64,000 nt of DNA from positions 1-64,000 of the forward strand of contig CAMAPK010000004.1 of the NCBI GenBank assembly GCA_945860135.1, written 5' to 3'. Made by a program: the position numbers and the translations under genes. This DNA is from Nitrosovibrio sp. Nv4 (GTDB lineage: Bacteria > Pseudomonadota > Gammaproteobacteria > Burkholderiales > Nitrosomonadaceae). This document shows positions 10,201-18,911 of the stretch, piece after piece. The notes beneath the pieces were generated by a model. The model was not told the DNA's origin. It was given only the letters and a program-made list of their open reading frames with translations, and searched no databases. How positions within the stretch are numbered: position 1 is the first letter of the stretch; each line of letters starts with the position of its first letter.

Positions 10201-11292
10201 TCACGGCTCGGCAACGGGAACAAGGCGGCCAATCGTAGGGCGTCCCTTATTCTGGATGGGTAGCAGAAGTCTCCGCACCGGCGTGGGTATGGCTGCTTCC
10301 AGTGCATCATCAAGCGCCAGCCAGATACACCCGCCTTGTCTTGCGGCGGGAGTATGCGCGACGACTTGCAGCGGGCGCGGATAAATGCGCAGCTTGAAAT
10401 GGGTGAAGCTGTGATCCAGCGGCGGCAACTCTGGCAACGGCTGCACTGTCAGACCGAACTGGCGCGCGCAATAGGTGGCAGCATTTTCCGCCAATGGCAT
10501 TTCCGGCAGGCACCACAGCCCGCCCCAGATACCCGTGGGAGGGCGCTTCTCCAGCAGGATCTCGCCGTGCTGCAGCAACAATAGCAGCACGGTTTCTTTC
10601 TGCGGCAGCGGCTTGCGCGGCTTGGGGGTGGGCAGTCTGTCCACGCGCTGCTCCCTGAACGCAACGCAGTCCGCTTGCAGCGGGCAGGCAGCGCACATGG
10701 GTTTGCTGCGAGTGCAGACGGTCGCACCCAGATCCATCAGCGCCTGGGTGTAGGTTTCAATCTGTCCCTGAGTTTTTCTCTCGGGCAGCAGTTGTTCAGC
10801 TTTGTGCCACAGCAGGGTCTCGGTCTTTTTCTCTCCGGGGTAGCCGTCGATGCCGAAGCAGCGCGCAAACACGCGCTTGACGTTGCCGTCGAGTATCGCG
10901 CACTGCTCGCCATAAGCGAATACCGCGATGGCGGCGGCGGTGGAACGGCCGATTCCGGGGAGCTGCTGGATCGCCGCCAGGTCATGCGGAAATTCGCCGC
11001 CATGCTGGCTGACGATCAACTGCGCCGCCTGATGCAGATTCCTGCCGCGCGCGTAATAGCCGAGGCCGCTCCATAGTGCCAGCACTTGGTCGAGCGGCGC
11101 CAGCGCGAGGCTGCTGATATCGGGGAAGCGTTGCAGGAAGCGCAGGTAATAAGGCGTGACCGTGGCCACCTGGGTTTGCTGCAACATGATCTCGGACAGC
11201 CAGACAGGATACGGGTCGCGCGTGTTCTGCCAGGGAAGGTGGTGGCGGCCATGGAGTTGTTGCCAGCGGATCAGTTTGGCGGCGAAGTTCAC
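10201..11292 (-). CDS. mutY: A/G-specific adenine DNA glycosylase MutY
   Basis: The 363-residue glycosylase removes adenine mispaired with 8-oxoguanine. Catalytic Glu34 (LSEIMLQQTQV) and Asp135 (AILDGNVKRV) are present, with the helix-hairpin-helix LPGIGRSTAA at 111-120. The iron-sulfur cluster ligands C193, C200, C203 and C209 follow the exact C-x6-C-x2-C-x5-C pattern. The C-terminal NUDIX-like domain begins near residue 230. A short tail after residue 345 (QNKGRPTIGRLVP) extends past the usual end. The gene starts 27 bases after tRNA-Gly on the same strand, so the tRNA promoter may also feed mutY and the folate gene behind it. Confidence 0.96.
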   Translation of the reverse strand: MNFAAKLIRWQQLHGRHHLPWQNTRDPYPVWLSEIMLQQTQVATVTPYYLRFLQRFPDISSLALAPLDQVLALWSGLGYYARGRNLHQAAQLIVSQHGGEFPHDLAAIQQLPGIGRSTAAAIAVFAYGEQCAILDGNVKRVFARCFGIDGYPGEKKTETLLWHKAEQLLPERKTQGQIETYTQALMDLGATVCTRSKPMCAACPLQADCVAFREQRVDRLPTPKPRKPLPQKETVLLLLLQHGEILLEKRPPTGIWGGLWCLPEMPLAENAATYCARQFGLTVQPLPELPPLDHSFTHFKLRIYPRPLQVVAHTPAARQGGCIWLALDDALEAAIPTPVRRLLLPIQNKGRPTIGRLVPVAEP

Positions 11293-11318
11293 ACGTGGCG
11301 GGGTGAGCGGGATAAGAG

Positions 11319-11392
11319 TGGAGCGGGTGAAGGGAATCGAACCCTCGTCGTAAGCTTGGGAAGCTTCTGCTCTGCCATTGAGCTACACCCGC
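11319..11392 (-). tRNA. tRNA-Gly (anticodon CCC)
   Basis: Read on the minus strand, GCGGGTG pairs with CACCCGC at the acceptor end, and a T discriminator and encoded CCA follow. The anticodon loop TTCCCAA gives CCC, and the GGTTCGATTCC T-arm is present. The anticodon stem has one non-pairing end position. The layout matches known bacterial tRNA-Gly(CCC). Confidence 0.95.
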
Positions 11393-11401
11393 AGGTGTCG
11401 C

Positions 11402-11438
11402 GATTTTACTTGCGTTGCCGGGATTACTCAATCGTTTG
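11402..11438. repeat. Left arm of a 37-base inverted repeat flanking the NYN gene
   Basis: This stretch matches the reverse complement of 12182-12218 at 34 of 37 positions. It contains the tRNA-Gly promoter. No target-site duplication is visible outside the two arms. Confidence 0.9.
11403..11431 (-). promoter_or_regulatory. Sigma70 promoter of tRNA-Gly
   Basis: On the minus strand TTGAGT (11426-11431) and TAAAAT (11403-11408) are 17 bases apart. The -10 ends 10 bases before the tRNA 5' end, as expected for a tRNA promoter. The same promoter recurs, facing the other way, at 12189-12217. Confidence 0.75.
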
Positions 11439-11502
11439 CGATTGCTCCAAGCTTGTTGATCTCAAGAGACAAGTTCCATATGGCTCGCCCGGTAGGGGGC
11501 TA

Positions 11503-12072
11503 TTAGTAAATAATATGGCGGGGAGCGTTCTCATTCAGAAGTACCTCGCTGAGGTCGAAGAAATAATCTGCACTTCGCCGAAGCGCTGGACTGAGACCGT
11601 CGCGAACAAACCAAATGAATACTTGGCGTCCTTGTGATTTTACAGCCTCGACGAGGGGGACATAGTCATCGTCACCTGCAACTAGCACGGCTGCGTCATA
11701 ATTGCTGTAGTGAGCATGGGAGAGCATCTCGACGGACAGTGAGATATCAACGCGTTTTGATCCACGGCTCTTGTTCTTTGGGAACACCCGAGGCGCTTGG
11801 ATTCCCATGGAGTAGAGCTTATCGTGAATGACATTCCGGTGATCTTCGTCGCCACGGACTGAAGTGTAGTAGTAGCGCCTTACTGTGTTTACTCTGAGGT
11901 GAGAGCTGAGATCAAGCAAGGGCGACCATACATATACGTTCTTCTCAAACATAACGTGGTTGAATGGCTGAGCTGAGCCCAGAAGATTCGCGTAGCGGAT
12001 GGCTAGATTCTCGCCGTCGACGAACACCATGACACGACAGTCCTTGATCTCAGCTGGGTATGGGTAGGGCAT
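11503..12072 (-). CDS. NYN-domain (LabA/DUF88-like) putative ribonuclease
   Basis: The 189-residue product looks like a stand-alone NYN (PIN-like) nuclease of the LabA/DUF88 group. The acidic metal-binding residues of the fold are visible: Asp19 in VFVDGENLA, Asp109 in KRVDISLSVEML, and Asp134-Asp136 in VLVAGDDDYVPLVE. No HTH or LOTUS domain is attached. By family knowledge such proteins are predicted RNases, some linked to RNA decay or defence; the target here is unknown. The gene and its surroundings are visibly more AT-rich than mutY and thiG on either side. It sits between two inverted copies of one promoter, which suggests it was inserted into an older tRNA-Gly/thiS intergenic region. 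No clear promoter of its own was identified. Confidence 0.85.
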   Translation of the reverse strand: MPYPYPAEIKDCRVMVFVDGENLAIRYANLLGSAQPFNHVMFEKNVYVWSPLLDLSSHLRVNTVRRYYYTSVRGDEDHRNVIHDKLYSMGIQAPRVFPKNKSRGSKRVDISLSVEMLSHAHYSNYDAAVLVAGDDDYVPLVEAVKSQGRQVFIWFVRDGLSPALRRSADYFFDLSEVLLNENAPRHIIY

Positions 12073-12181
12073 GGCTTACTTAAAGTAGAAAACAAACCCA
12101 TCATACAGCAATGTCGCTTCTATTTATGTCTGTGCTAGTCAAGGCTCAATCCCGGTGCTAACTGTAACGGGTAGCGATTGA

Positions 12182-12218
12182 CAAACGATTGAGTAATGCG
12201 GGCAACGCAAGTAGAATC
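12182..12218. repeat. Right arm of a 37-base inverted repeat flanking the NYN gene
   Basis: This is the inverted partner of 11402-11438, with three mismatches in 37 positions. It carries the promoter that reads into thiS. Confidence 0.9.
12189..12217 (+). promoter_or_regulatory. Sigma70 promoter of the thiS-thiG operon
   Basis: TTGAGT (12189-12194) and TAGAAT (12212-12217) have a 17-base spacer. Initiation near 12224 would give a leader of about 55 bases before thiS, too short for a TPP riboswitch, and no riboswitch motif is seen. Confidence 0.72.
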
Positions 12219-12277
12219 AACACTCTTATAGGTAAGCTGTGCAGACGCCGCAAGCTCAGTCGATTCCAAATGCATTC

Positions 12278-12481
12278 ATGATACAAGTCATTCTCAACGG
12301 CCAGCCGCAGCGTTTCGACACCCCGCTGAATGTCACGCAATTGCTGGAACACATGGCGTTGCAGGGCAAGCGCATCGCGGTTGAGCGCAACGGCGAAATC
12401 GTCCCGCGCAGCCAGTTTGGCGAGCAGGTGCTGGCGGATGGCGACCGGCTGGAAATCGTGGTGGCAGTGGGCGGCGGCTAG
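12278..12481 (+). CDS. thiS: Thiamine biosynthesis sulfur carrier ThiS
   Basis: This 67-residue ubiquitin-fold protein carries sulfur as a C-terminal thiocarboxylate for thiazole formation. It ends in the required Gly-Gly (VVAVGGG), and the first strand MIQVILNGQPQ fits the family. ATG 12278 was chosen because ThiS proteins begin right at this strand; the GTG at 12239 adds 13 unrelated residues. thiG follows after 30 bases. The adenylating enzyme ThiF, needed to charge ThiS, is not in the window. Confidence 0.95.
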   Translation: MIQVILNGQPQRFDTPLNVTQLLEHMALQGKRIAVERNGEIVPRSQFGEQVLADGDRLEIVVAVGGG

Positions 12482-12511
12482 ATTTTTCGCAGTAAAACAA
12501 TTCAGGATTCC

Positions 12512-13315
12512 ATGGACAATCTCATCATCGCCGGCAAGAGCTATTCCTCGCGGCTGCTGGTCGGTACCGGCAAATACAAGGATTTCGCCGAGACGCGCGC
12601 GGCGATCGATGCGAGCGGCGCGCAGATCATCACGGTGGCGATCCGCCGCACCAACATCGGCCAGAACCCGGATGAACCGAACCTGCTGGACGTGCTGCCG
12701 CCTTCGCAATACACGCTGCTGCCCAACACCGCTGGCTGCTACACGGTGGAGGATGCGGTGCGCACGCTGCGGTTGGCGCGCGAACTGCTCGACGGCCACA
12801 GCCTGGTGAAGCTGGAAGTACTGGGTGACCCCAGGACGCTGTTCCCCAACATGGTGGAAACGCTCAAGGCTGCGGAAATCCTGGTGAAAGAAGATTTTCA
12901 GGTGATGGTTTATACCTCGGACGATCCCATTCTTGCGCGGCAACTGGAGGAGATCGGCTGCGTCGCGGTGATGCCGCTGGCTTCGCTGATCGGTTCCGGT
13001 ATGGGTATCCTGAATCCGTGGAATTTGCAGATCATCATCGACAACGCCAAGGTGCCGGTGCTGGTGGATGCGGGCGTGGGCACGGCTTCGGATGCGGCCA
13101 TCGCGATGGAACTGGGTTGCGACGGGGTGCTGATGAACACGGCCATTGCCGCCGCGCAACAGCCGGTGCTGATGGCTTCCGCCATGAGAAAAGCGGTGGA
13201 AGCCGGACGCGAGGCTTATCTGGCCGGACGCATGGCGAAGAAACTCTACAGTGCGAGTCCCAGTTCACCGGTCAGCGGTGTCATCGCCAGCAGCGGCAAA
13301 GACCGGGTCGCCTGA
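12512..13315 (+). CDS. thiG: Thiazole synthase ThiG
   Basis: The 267-residue TIM-barrel enzyme forms the thiazole phosphate ring of thiamine from deoxyxylulose 5-phosphate, dehydroglycine and ThiS thiocarboxylate. Conserved segments include [13 protein letters not shown] near the N-terminus, LVKLEVLGD with the Schiff-base Lys region, and the phosphate-binding [20 protein letters not shown]. It lies 30 bases behind thiS and is cotranscribed. trmB follows after 31 bases and probably shares the transcript. Confidence 0.97.
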   Translation: MDNLIIAGKSYSSRLLVGTGKYKDFAETRAAIDASGAQIITVAIRRTNIGQNPDEPNLLDVLPPSQYTLLPNTAGCYTVEDAVRTLRLARELLDGHSLVKLEVLGDPRTLFPNMVETLKAAEILVKEDFQVMVYTSDDPILARQLEEIGCVAVMPLASLIGSGMGILNPWNLQIIIDNAKVPVLVDAGVGTASDAAIAMELGCDGVLMNTAIAAAQQPVLMASAMRKAVEAGREAYLAGRMAKKLYSASPSSPVSGVIASSGKDRVA

Positions 13316-13346
13316 TTTCCGGCTGCTGCCGGATCATTACTCACAC

Positions 13347-14018
13347 ATGTCAGAACATCGTCCCATTCGCAGTTTTGTACTACGCCAGGGGCGCGTCTCC
13401 AATGCGCAGCGCCGCGCGCACGAAACCTTGCTGCCGCTGTACGGCATTCCGTTTGCGGACGACCTGCTCGATCTCGACAAGGTTTTTGGCAGGAGCGCAC
13501 CCAAATTTCTCGAGATCGGTTTCGGCATGGGTGAAACCACCATTGCCATCGCCCAGGCGCATCCGCAGAACGACTATCTCGCCATCGATGTGCACACGCC
13601 CGGCGTGGGCAGCCTGCTGAAACAGATAGAAGAATCCGGCTTGAGCAATCTACGCATCATTCAGCATGACGCGGTGGAAGTATTGCAGCGCATGCTGCCG
13701 CCCGAGTGTCTCGACGGTGCGCATATCTTTTTCCCCGACCCGTGGCCCAAGGCGCGTCACCACAAGCGCCGCCTGATCCAGCCGCAATTCATCGCGCTGC
13801 TGAGCGAACGGCTGAAGCACGGCGGCTATGTGCACGTGGCCACCGACTGGGAAGAATACGCGCAGCAGATACTGCAAGTGCTGGACAATGAACCGCAGCT
13901 TGCCAATACCGCTGCGGATTATGCGCCGTGCCCGGCATACCGGCCCTCGACCAAGTTTGAGCAGCGCGGTTTGAAGTTGGGGCATGGGGTGTGGGATCTG
14001 CTGTTCCGGCGAAAATAA
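13347..14018 (+). CDS. trmB: tRNA (guanine-N7-)-methyltransferase
   Basis: The 223-residue SAM-dependent enzyme makes m7G46 in the variable loop of tRNAs. The SAM-binding motif is LEIGFGMGE (about residues 55-63), and the family signature [16 protein letters not shown] follows. The C-terminal STKFEQRG segment is also diagnostic. ATG 13347 gives [16 protein letters not shown], the expected N-terminus; the long upstream extension overlaps thiG and is not conserved. Confidence 0.95.
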   Translation: MSEHRPIRSFVLRQGRVSNAQRRAHETLLPLYGIPFADDLLDLDKVFGRSAPKFLEIGFGMGETTIAIAQAHPQNDYLAIDVHTPGVGSLLKQIEESGLSNLRIIQHDAVEVLQRMLPPECLDGAHIFFPDPWPKARHHKRRLIQPQFIALLSERLKHGGYVHVATDWEEYAQQILQVLDNEPQLANTAADYAPCPAYRPSTKFEQRGLKLGHGVWDLLFRRK

Positions 14019-14038
14019 GTAAGGTCTGATTAAATCTC

Positions 14039-14144
14039 CCGTTCGCCCTGACCCTTCGATCTTGCTCAGGACTGGCGGCCTTGTCGAAGGGTGTGACGCA
14101 GGTGATTAAATCTGTTCATGGTTCGACAGGCTCACCACGAACGG
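14039..14144. repeat. Composite palindromic intergenic repeat, copy A
   Basis: The outer ends are CCGTTCG and CGAACGG, and an inner hairpin pairs CCCTTCG with CGAAGGG. A second copy with the same parts lies inverted at 38015-38112. Such TTCGACA-GCTCA-CGAACGG repeats are widespread in proteobacterial intergenic DNA. The spurious reading frame starting MVRQAHHER at 14118 is a translation of it. Confidence 0.85.
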
Positions 14145-14177
14145 ATTTTATGGAATCTTTCTCAATCACGTGTCTGT

Positions 14178-15404
14178 CTACGCCTTGCTTTTTTCCGGCA
14201 AAAAAATCTGCAGCAAATCGTTCAGAAATCTTCGCCCGGTAAGAGTGGGCGTGATGCGCTGGTGATCGCGCACGATCAGCCCGCGCTGCTCCGCTTCGTT
14301 GAGTTGTTGCTGGATCGCGGTGAGCGGCAGGCCGGTGCGCTGCTGGAACATTTCCGTGGCAAACCCGGTGGTGAGGCGCAGCGCGTTCAGCATGAATTCG
14401 AAGCCGCGCTCATCGCGCCCCACTTCATGCTGTTCCTGTAGCGGCGCATCCGTCGTATCTGCTGTCCTGGCGAGATATTCTTTGGGCTGCTTGCAGCGCA
14501 TCTGCCGCACGATCTTGTCGGCAAAACTGATTTTGCTGTGCGCGCCCGCGCCGATGCCAAGATAATCGCCGAACGACCAGTAATTCAGATTGTGGCGTGA
14601 TTCGCGTCCGGGTTGGGCGAAGGCAGAAGTCTCGTAATTGACGTAGCCGCTGTGCGCGAGTGTCTGTTCGATCATCACCTGCATTTCCGCCGCCAGATCG
14701 TCATCGGGCAGCGGCGGCGGATAACGGTGGAACAGGGTATTCGGCTCCAGCGTGAGGTGGTAGGCGGAAATATGCGGCACGCCGTAGCTTACCGCTGTGG
14801 TGATGTCTTGCTGCGCTTCATCCAGCGTCTGCTCGGTTGCGTTATTCGGCAGCGCATACATCAGGTCGAGATTCACGTTGTCGAAATTCTTCTGCGCGAT
14901 TTCCACCGCACGCCGCGCTTCATCGCCGTCGTGGATGCGGCCCAGCGCTTGCAGGTGTTTGGGGTTGAAGCTCTGGATGCCGAGCGACAGGCGGTTGATG
15001 CCGGCGGCGCGAAAGTCAGCGAATTTCTGCGCCTCGACCGTGCCGGGATTGGCTTCAAGCGTGACTTCAGCCAGATGCTCCAGCAGCAGCAGGGTGCGCA
15101 CCGCGGTGAGGATCGTGTCGATCGATTGGGCGTTGAACAGGCTGGGCGTGCCGCCGCCGAAAAATACGCTGACCACTTTGCGTCCCCAGATCTGCGGCAG
15201 TGCCATTTCCAGATCACGGATCAGCGCCGTGACATAATCCTCTTCGGGCATATTGCCGCTACGGGCTTCGTGCGAATTGAAATCGCAGTAAGGGCATTTC
15301 TTCACGCACCACGGCAGGTGGATGTAGAGACTCAGCGGCGGCAGTGCCTGCAGGCGCGGCGCTTGCGAGCCGAGTATCGATGAAATGGGAATGCTTTTGT
15401 CCAT
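14178..15404 (-). CDS. hemW: Radical SAM heme chaperone HemW
   Basis: The 408-residue protein is a HemN-like radical SAM protein. The cluster ligands are C33, C37 and C40 (CVKKCPYC), preceded by YIHLPW and followed by FFGGGTPSLF, both typical of HemW. The HemW_C-like winged domain occupies the last 80 residues (FEFMLNALRL onward). HemW is known to insert heme into respiratory enzymes rather than to oxidise coproporphyrinogen. The window also has hemF for the latter step, which supports that reading. It follows rdgB by 35 bases on the same strand. Confidence 0.94.
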   Translation of the reverse strand: MDKSIPISSILGSQAPRLQALPPLSLYIHLPWCVKKCPYCDFNSHEARSGNMPEEDYVTALIRDLEMALPQIWGRKVVSVFFGGGTPSLFNAQSIDTILTAVRTLLLLEHLAEVTLEANPGTVEAQKFADFRAAGINRLSLGIQSFNPKHLQALGRIHDGDEARRAVEIAQKNFDNVNLDLMYALPNNATEQTLDEAQQDITTAVSYGVPHISAYHLTLEPNTLFHRYPPPLPDDDLAAEMQVMIEQTLAHSGYVNYETSAFAQPGRESRHNLNYWSFGDYLGIGAGAHSKISFADKIVRQMRCKQPKEYLARTADTTDAPLQEQHEVGRDERGFEFMLNALRLTTGFATEMFQQRTGLPLTAIQQQLNEAEQRGLIVRDHQRITPTLTGRRFLNDLLQIFLPEKSKA

Positions 15405-15439
15405 GAGGAATTCAGGGAAGCGGCGGGCGGAGCACCCGC

Positions 15440-16039
15440 TTATTTGGCAGCCGTTTCCTGCCCGATCATTTCGACCAATCGCGCCAGCGCCTGGCCGCGA
15501 TGGCTGATTCGATTCTTCTGTTCCAGCGGGAGTTCCGCCGAGGTCTTACCCAGTTGCGGCAGATAGAAATATGGGTCATAGCCGAAACCGCCGCTGCCGC
15601 GCGGCTGAAGAATGATCTCGCCGTGCCAGGCGCCGTCGGCGATGATCGGCTGCGGATCGTCGGCATGGCGCACCAGCACGATCACGCAGTAATAGTGGGC
15701 GTTGCGGTTGGACTGGTTGCTCAGCGCTTCGACCAGTTTCTGATTGTTGCGTTCGTCCGACTTGGGTTCTCCCGCATAGCGCGCCGAATGGATACCCGGT
15801 TCGCCATGCAAGGCATCCGTGCAGATGCCGGAATCATCCGCCAGCGCCGGCAGACCGGAGCATTTGCTGGCATGGCGCGCTTTGGCCAGCGCGTTCTCGA
15901 CGAAAGTGCAATGCGGTTCGTCCGCTTCCGCGATGTTGAACGCGGACTGCGGCAATACTTCGATACCGAGGGGTTCCAGCAGATGGCAGATCTCCCGTAG
16001 CTTGCCGGGATTGTTGCTGGCGATGACGAGTTTTTGCAT
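15440..16039 (-). CDS. rdgB: XTP/dITP pyrophosphatase (Ham1 family)
   Basis: The 199-residue enzyme hydrolyses non-canonical purine triphosphates (dITP, XTP) and keeps them out of DNA. The substrate-binding ASNNPGKLREI motif is at the N-terminus, and LADDSGICTDAL and GSGGFGYDPYFYLP are conserved family segments. It begins 14 bases after the rph stop and belongs to an rph-rdgB-hemW unit, an order common in proteobacteria. Confidence 0.96.
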   Translation of the reverse strand: MQKLVIASNNPGKLREICHLLEPLGIEVLPQSAFNIAEADEPHCTFVENALAKARHASKCSGLPALADDSGICTDALHGEPGIHSARYAGEPKSDERNNQKLVEALSNQSNRNAHYYCVIVLVRHADDPQPIIADGAWHGEIILQPRGSGGFGYDPYFYLPQLGKTSAELPLEQKNRISHRGQALARLVEMIGQETAAK

Positions 16040-16053
16040 TTCCGCGACTTGGC

Positions 16054-16773
<720 letters not shown>

Positions 16774-16954
16774 AGTTATTTATCAGATTAGTGTGCAGTC
16801 GGTAGGGTTTTCCCGGCGCTTATCGGAGAATATGCTCCATGAGCGCATTAAGGTTGCCGGGAGGGTCTGTTAGTCAGCCGGTTATGGCATAATCCGTAAA
16901 GACAATGGGAATATTGCAGCCCGGGTATTATTCTAACGTATTAAGGACTTGTCA

Positions 16955-17836
16955 GTGGATAAGTTGGCTCTGATTTACAGCATGACCGGCTACGCGGCGG
17001 TGACACGGGAAGTGCCGCACGGCTCGCTTAATCTGGAATTGCGCTCGGTCAATAATCGTTATCTCGATATCCAGTTCCGTCTGCCGGATGAGTTCCGCCC
17101 GCTGGAATCGGCGATGCGCGAGCTGCTGACTGCCCGATTGAGCCGCGGTAAAGTGGATTTCCGCCTGGGTTTTTCCCGGCTCGCAGGCACGGAAGATCTG
17201 CAGCAACTCAACCCCGAGTTGCTGCAAAAATTGCTGGAATTGAACAATACTGTCAGAGCAGCGCTGCCCGATGCGCGCAGTCTGGGAGTGGCGGATATTT
17301 TGCGCTGGCCCGGCATGCTGGGCGTCGATACGCTGCCTGCCGAGGATTTGCGTGAGCCTTGCATGGAATTACTGCGCGTTGCCCTGGATGAGTTTGCGGC
17401 GGCGCGTGCGCGCGAAGGCGAGAAGCTGAAAGCTGTGTTGCTTGAACGCCTGGGCAGGATGCGCCAACTGACGACCGAAGTGGCGCCGCGCATTCCCGCA
17501 TTGCTGGTGGCGTTCCAGGAAAAGCTCACGCTGCGCTTGCGCGACGCCATGGTAAATTGCGACGATGACCGTATTCGCCAGGAACTGGCATTGTTTGCCG
17601 GCAAGATTGACGTGGACGAGGAGTTGTCCCGTCTGCAGACGCATCTGGACGAAGTGGAGCGGATACTGCTCAAGGGTGGCGCGGTCGGCAAGCGCCTGGA
17701 TTTTCTGATGCAGGAACTCAACCGCGAAGCCAACACCCTCGGTTCAAAATCGGCCGATGCGGAAGTATCGAAAGTCGCCATGGAGCTCAAGGTGCTGATT
17801 GAGCAGATGCGCGAACAGGTGCAGAATTTGGAATAG
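16955..17836 (+). CDS. yicC: YicC family endoribonuclease-like protein
   Basis: The 293-residue protein matches the YicC family: N-terminal SMTGYAAVTRE, the SVNNRYLDIQFRLP core, and the C-terminal DUF1732 part ending KVLIEQMREQVQNLE. E. coli YicC has been described as an RNase affecting small RNAs; the role here is inferred. GTG 16955 is chosen as start because AAGGA lies seven bases upstream. TTG 16949 is too close to the same ribosome site, and M at 16982 would remove the conserved first strand. gmk follows, as in many proteobacteria. Confidence 0.9.
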   Translation: MDKLALIYSMTGYAAVTREVPHGSLNLELRSVNNRYLDIQFRLPDEFRPLESAMRELLTARLSRGKVDFRLGFSRLAGTEDLQQLNPELLQKLLELNNTVRAALPDARSLGVADILRWPGMLGVDTLPAEDLREPCMELLRVALDEFAAARAREGEKLKAVLLERLGRMRQLTTEVAPRIPALLVAFQEKLTLRLRDAMVNCDDDRIRQELALFAGKIDVDEELSRLQTHLDEVERILLKGGAVGKRLDFLMQELNREANTLGSKSADAEVSKVAMELKVLIEQMREQVQNLE

Positions 17837-17845
17837 TAGGTGGTA

Positions 17846-17878
17846 AGTGGGGAGTGGGGAGTGGGGAGTGGGGAGTGG
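17846..17878. repeat. 7-base tandem repeat between yicC and gmk
   Basis: Four perfect AGTGGGG units run from 17846 to 17873, with a partial fifth unit to 17878. The array lies just after the yicC stop and 33 bases before gmk. Slippage could change the length of the intergenic spacer. Confidence 0.9.
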
Positions 17879-17911
17879 TTGGAACAAGTAATACATGCAC
17901 ATGGATTTGAT

Positions 17912-18529
17912 ATGACGATAACAGCGGGTAGTTTATTTATCATCAGCGCGCCTTCCGGTGCTGGAAAAACCAGCCTGGTAAGAGCGTTGCTGCGGACTGA
18001 TGTCGAGCTGAGTCTGTCCATTTCATACACCTCGCGCCCACCGCGTCCGGAAGAAATGGACGGGCGTGACTACCATTTCGTCAGCCGGGAAGTTTTTGAG
18101 CAAATGCTGGAATGCGGCGAGTTCCTGGAAAGCGCGGAAGTTTACGGAAATTACTACGGTACCTCGCAGAAATGGATCAGCCAGGCCATTTCCTCAGGCC
18201 GGGATATCCTGCTGGAAATCGATAGCCAGGGTGCGCAACAGGTGCGCCGGATTTTTCCCAAGGCGGTGGGAGTTTTCATTCTGCCACCATCGCTGGCGGT
18301 GCTGGAGACGCGTCTGCATAACCGTGGGCAGGACAGCCCGGAAGTAATCGCACGGCGCGTGGCTGCCGCGCGTGAAGAGATCGGCCATGTGAGCGAATAT
18401 GATTATGTTATCATCAACGAAGAGCTGGACAAGGCGCTCGGCGATTTCTTCTGCATTGTCCAGGCCGAGCGCATGCGAATGGCGAGGCAGCTCGCTTGTT
18501 ATCATGATCTGGTAACGCAGCTCGGCTAG
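17912..18529 (+). CDS. gmk: Guanylate kinase
   Basis: The 205-residue enzyme phosphorylates GMP to GDP. The P-loop is APSGAGKT (13-20), followed by SISYTSRPPRPEEMDGRDYHFVS, the GMP-binding region split here by family-conserved residues. DILLEIDSQGAQQVR is also diagnostic. ATG 17912 gives the normal family N-terminus. The in-frame extension to 17840 translates the tandem repeat and should be ignored. It precedes rpoZ-spoT, a conserved arrangement. Confidence 0.97.
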   Translation: MTITAGSLFIISAPSGAGKTSLVRALLRTDVELSLSISYTSRPPRPEEMDGRDYHFVSREVFEQMLECGEFLESAEVYGNYYGTSQKWISQAISSGRDILLEIDSQGAQQVRRIFPKAVGVFILPPSLAVLETRLHNRGQDSPEVIARRVAAAREEIGHVSEYDYVIINEELDKALGDFFCIVQAERMRMARQLACYHDLVTQLG

Positions 18530-18646
18530 AACGCCCTATCAGAAACAGGCGGTTTTATTGCATCCTCTGCATACCTTGCCTGCCGCCATTTTTGTTGTAA
18601 CCTTTCTGCACCACTGTTGCTGACACACTTTCTTGGGAGAAACACC

Positions 18647-18853
18647 ATGGCACGCATTACTGTTGACGATTGTCTGAAAAGAATCCCGAACCGCTTTGAA
18701 ATGACCCTGGTCGCGACCATACGCGCAAGGCAGCTCTCGATCGGCGGCTCCCCCATGGTGGAATCAGCACGCGACAAACCTACCGTGGTTGCCTTGCGTG
18801 AAGTGGCCCAGGGGAAGGTGGGAATAGAAGTTCTCGACGCGAGATATATATAA
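18647..18853 (+). CDS. rpoZ: RNA polymerase omega subunit
   Basis: The 68-residue subunit starts [19 protein letters not shown], the canonical omega N-terminus, and contains the RARQL helix that contacts beta-prime. GGGAG lies eight bases before ATG 18647, which fixes the start. An upstream ATG at 18617 has no ribosome site. spoT begins 58 bases downstream. Omega mediates one ppGpp site in proteobacterial RNA polymerase, so the pairing with spoT is functionally sensible. Confidence 0.97.
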   Translation: MARITVDDCLKRIPNRFEMTLVATIRARQLSIGGSPMVESARDKPTVVALREVAQGKVGIEVLDARYI

Positions 18854-18911
18854 TTGCAACAAGAGGTGCATCGATAAATTCAGAGATTCCAGTCGAATAA
18901 AGGAAATTCGA

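Noticed and set aside
14118..14441. Frame starting MVRQAHHER
   Set aside because: It is the well-known translation of the palindromic repeat and then runs antisense to hemW.
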